Assembly (NCBI GenBank): GCA_050950345.1
Contig: JBMNHK010000003.1
Span: 244,658-308,657 of the forward strand
From: Pelotomaculum_C sp050950345
GTDB taxonomy: Bacteria > Bacillota > Desulfotomaculia > Desulfotomaculales > Pelotomaculaceae
DNA: 64,000 bases
Direction of reading: 5' to 3'
Shown here: positions 63,070 through 64,000 of the stretch, piece by piece
Numbering within the stretch: position 1 is the first letter of the stretch
How the letters are laid out: every line of letters begins with the position of its first letter
Notes under the pieces: generated by a model
Told to the model about the DNA's origin: nothing
Seen by the model: the letters and a program-made list of their open reading frames with translations, nothing else
Database searches by the model: none
Program-made: the position numbers and the translations under genes

Positions 63070-64000
63070 GATACTGCCGCCACCTCGCTCTCCGGGATGG
63101 CATAACAGGAGAGGTCCCGTTTAATTCTAACCGGTGGCATATTTAAATTTATCTGGTCACCCGCTGGCGCAAGGGGAGCGACTTCCATCTGTTCTAAAAG
63201 CCTTTTTACGCTGTTTTTGTGATAAGAACCGATTTTCAAGCATTCTTTGATGGCTATGGCGATATCTTCCCGGGTATATATCTCCTGGTAGTTTAAGATT
63301 TCGGCCAGGTGCCAGTACAGGTTGGCCCCATTCTTATCACGCAGGCCTGCCAGATACCTTTGGCCGTCCTCGCCAAAAGCGCTGGTGAACTTCTCTGCCA
63401 GGGCCGAGCGTGCCTTTAGTTTCTTCTCCTGGTAGTGACGGTTGATGGTTTCGTGTTCGGGGTGAAGGGGACGAACGGTTTGCTTTTGCAGTTCAAGATC
63501 GAACTCCGCCAAAAGCGTCCCTGCTTCGTCATATACCTTCAGGCGCCGGCCGTAGATGTTTTCTATCCACACCCTCCCGGCGCAGTAACGCATGGGTACA
63601 GGATAGAGATTGCCGTCATGGGATATATAGCCGTCATTGCTCACCTTCCGGGGTTCTTTATGTTGTAATAAGGCCGGTTTGACAGCAGGTATCTTGAGAA
63701 TACATCCTTTTTCCTCGGCAAATATCTCCTCCGGCGGTCGGCCTAAGCTGCTATGGGGCCTTTTATTGTAGGCTTCCTGGAACTCTGAAAGCCTTACAGC
63801 GAATTCGTTTAAACCGGCCACCTCCAGACCCCGCAGCAGGTGTTCCTGGACATAGTAAAAGGGGCGCTCTACCTTTCCCTTGGTCCGGGGGCGGTAGTTT
63901 TCGCAAGCTGAAGGCTGGATGCCATACAGCCCGCAGAATTTGAGAAACTCGTCATTGTACCGGATGATACCGTCTTTCTGGTGGGAGATAACCATTTGCT
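63066..64000 (-). CDS. istA: IS21 transposase IstA, 5' part beyond the window
   Basis: At least 311 codons of a family of about 500 residues. The last part of the DDE core is visible: the segment around the second Asp lies just outside, then FCGLYGIQPSACENYRPRTK with G-K-V-E-R and the catalytic Glu (KGKVERPFYYVQEHLL). The C-terminal part follows (YNKRPHSSLGRPPEEIFAEE, DGNLYPVPMRYCAGRVWIEN). The frame is open to base 64000, so it runs past the edge. Coupled to istB. Confidence 0.93.
   Translation of the reverse strand, partial: QMVISHQKDGIIRYNDEFLKFCGLYGIQPSACENYRPRTKGKVERPFYYVQEHLLRGLEVAGLNEFAVRLSEFQEAYNKRPHSSLGRPPEEIFAEEKGCILKIPAVKPALLQHKEPRKVSNDGYISHDGNLYPVPMRYCAGRVWIENIYGRRLKVYDEAGTLLAEFDLELQKQTVRPLHPEHETINRHYQEKKLKARSALAEKFTSAFGEDGQRYLAGLRDKNGANLYWHLAEILNYQEIYTREDIAIAIKECLKIGSYHKNSVKRLLEQMEVAPLAPAGDQINLNMPPVRIKRDLSCYAIPESEVAAVS

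Larger units (their letters stand above)
62206..64000 (-). mobile_element. IS21-family element, right part beyond the window
   Basis: istB and istA lie together on the minus strand. The left end begins about TGTTGATTGTC at 62206. Repeated AATTGACCCAC at 62222-62232 and 62246-62256 are the multiple terminal repeats known in IS21 elements. The other end is outside the window. Both reading frames are intact as far as seen, so it may be active. Confidence 0.85.

Overview
The window looks like chromosomal DNA from an anaerobic, spore-forming Clostridia-class Firmicute, probably near the Peptococcaceae / Desulfotomaculum group. This placement is inferred from gene content and no search was run. The supporting genes are selenium metabolism (selA, yedF), ferredoxin-type homocysteine synthesis, futalosine-type menaquinone genes, spore-coat and DUF3231 genes, a sigma-54 secondary-alcohol dehydrogenase module, and Gram-positive SAM-I, TPP and T-box leaders. 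Start codons are often TTG or GTG behind strong ribosome binding sites.

Layout. 0-8.4 kb: selA (cut by the left edge), a PurS-PurL fusion with purQ, an L,D-transpeptidase, mqnA with a prenyl-synthase-like pseudoenzyme, and speD. 8.5-12.1 kb: an accessory stretch with a decayed IS30 element flanked by a 15-bp direct repeat, a ferredoxin, tRNA-Pro, two truncated genes meeting head to head, small HTH and zinc-ribbon genes, and tRNA-Ala. 12.2-21.5 kb: a methyltransferase, a three-gene glycosyltransferase/GtrA/mannosyltransferase operon, small Cys-pair proteins, a LexA-like repressor, a SAM-I riboswitch driving a three-gene homocysteine operon, and SOS-controlled dinB. 21.7-30.4 kb: yedF, hslO, usp, idi, radC and a flavin-binding protein, all on the minus strand, then adh, a TetR-like gene and a sigma-54 activator. 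30.5-43.8 kb: tyrS with its T box, a cupin gene, a MoaE-like gene, a zinc transporter, gatCAB, a ferritin-like remnant, a PHP gene, a DUF488 gene, thiC with its TPP riboswitch, purC and a thiamine-enzyme gene with one internal stop. 44-58 kb: a P-type ATPase, a c-di-GMP phosphodiesterase, spore-associated genes with frameshifts, an ABC exporter, an old-yellow-enzyme-type oxidoreductase and an AraC regulator. 58.4-64 kb: a McrBC-type restriction pair, a decayed gene and an IS21 element running off the right edge.

Most striking observation. gatA is full length and well conserved but lacks all three catalytic residues: Lys79 is Ser, cis-Ser154 is Ala and the nucleophile Ser178 is Asp, with new cysteines at 155 and 176. 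GatB beside it looks intact. Either this tRNA amidotransferase takes ammonia from another source or the subunit has a changed chemistry.

Other points: a prenyl synthase fold without its Asp-rich motifs beside mqnA; a sigma-54 promoter divergent from its likely activator; a SAM-controlled homocysteine operon; two LexA boxes at dinB; and several genes (activator, cotF, DUF3231, thiamine enzyme, IS30 transposase, the gene upstream of mcrBC) carrying one or two disruptions each. These disruptions could be real decay or assembly errors.
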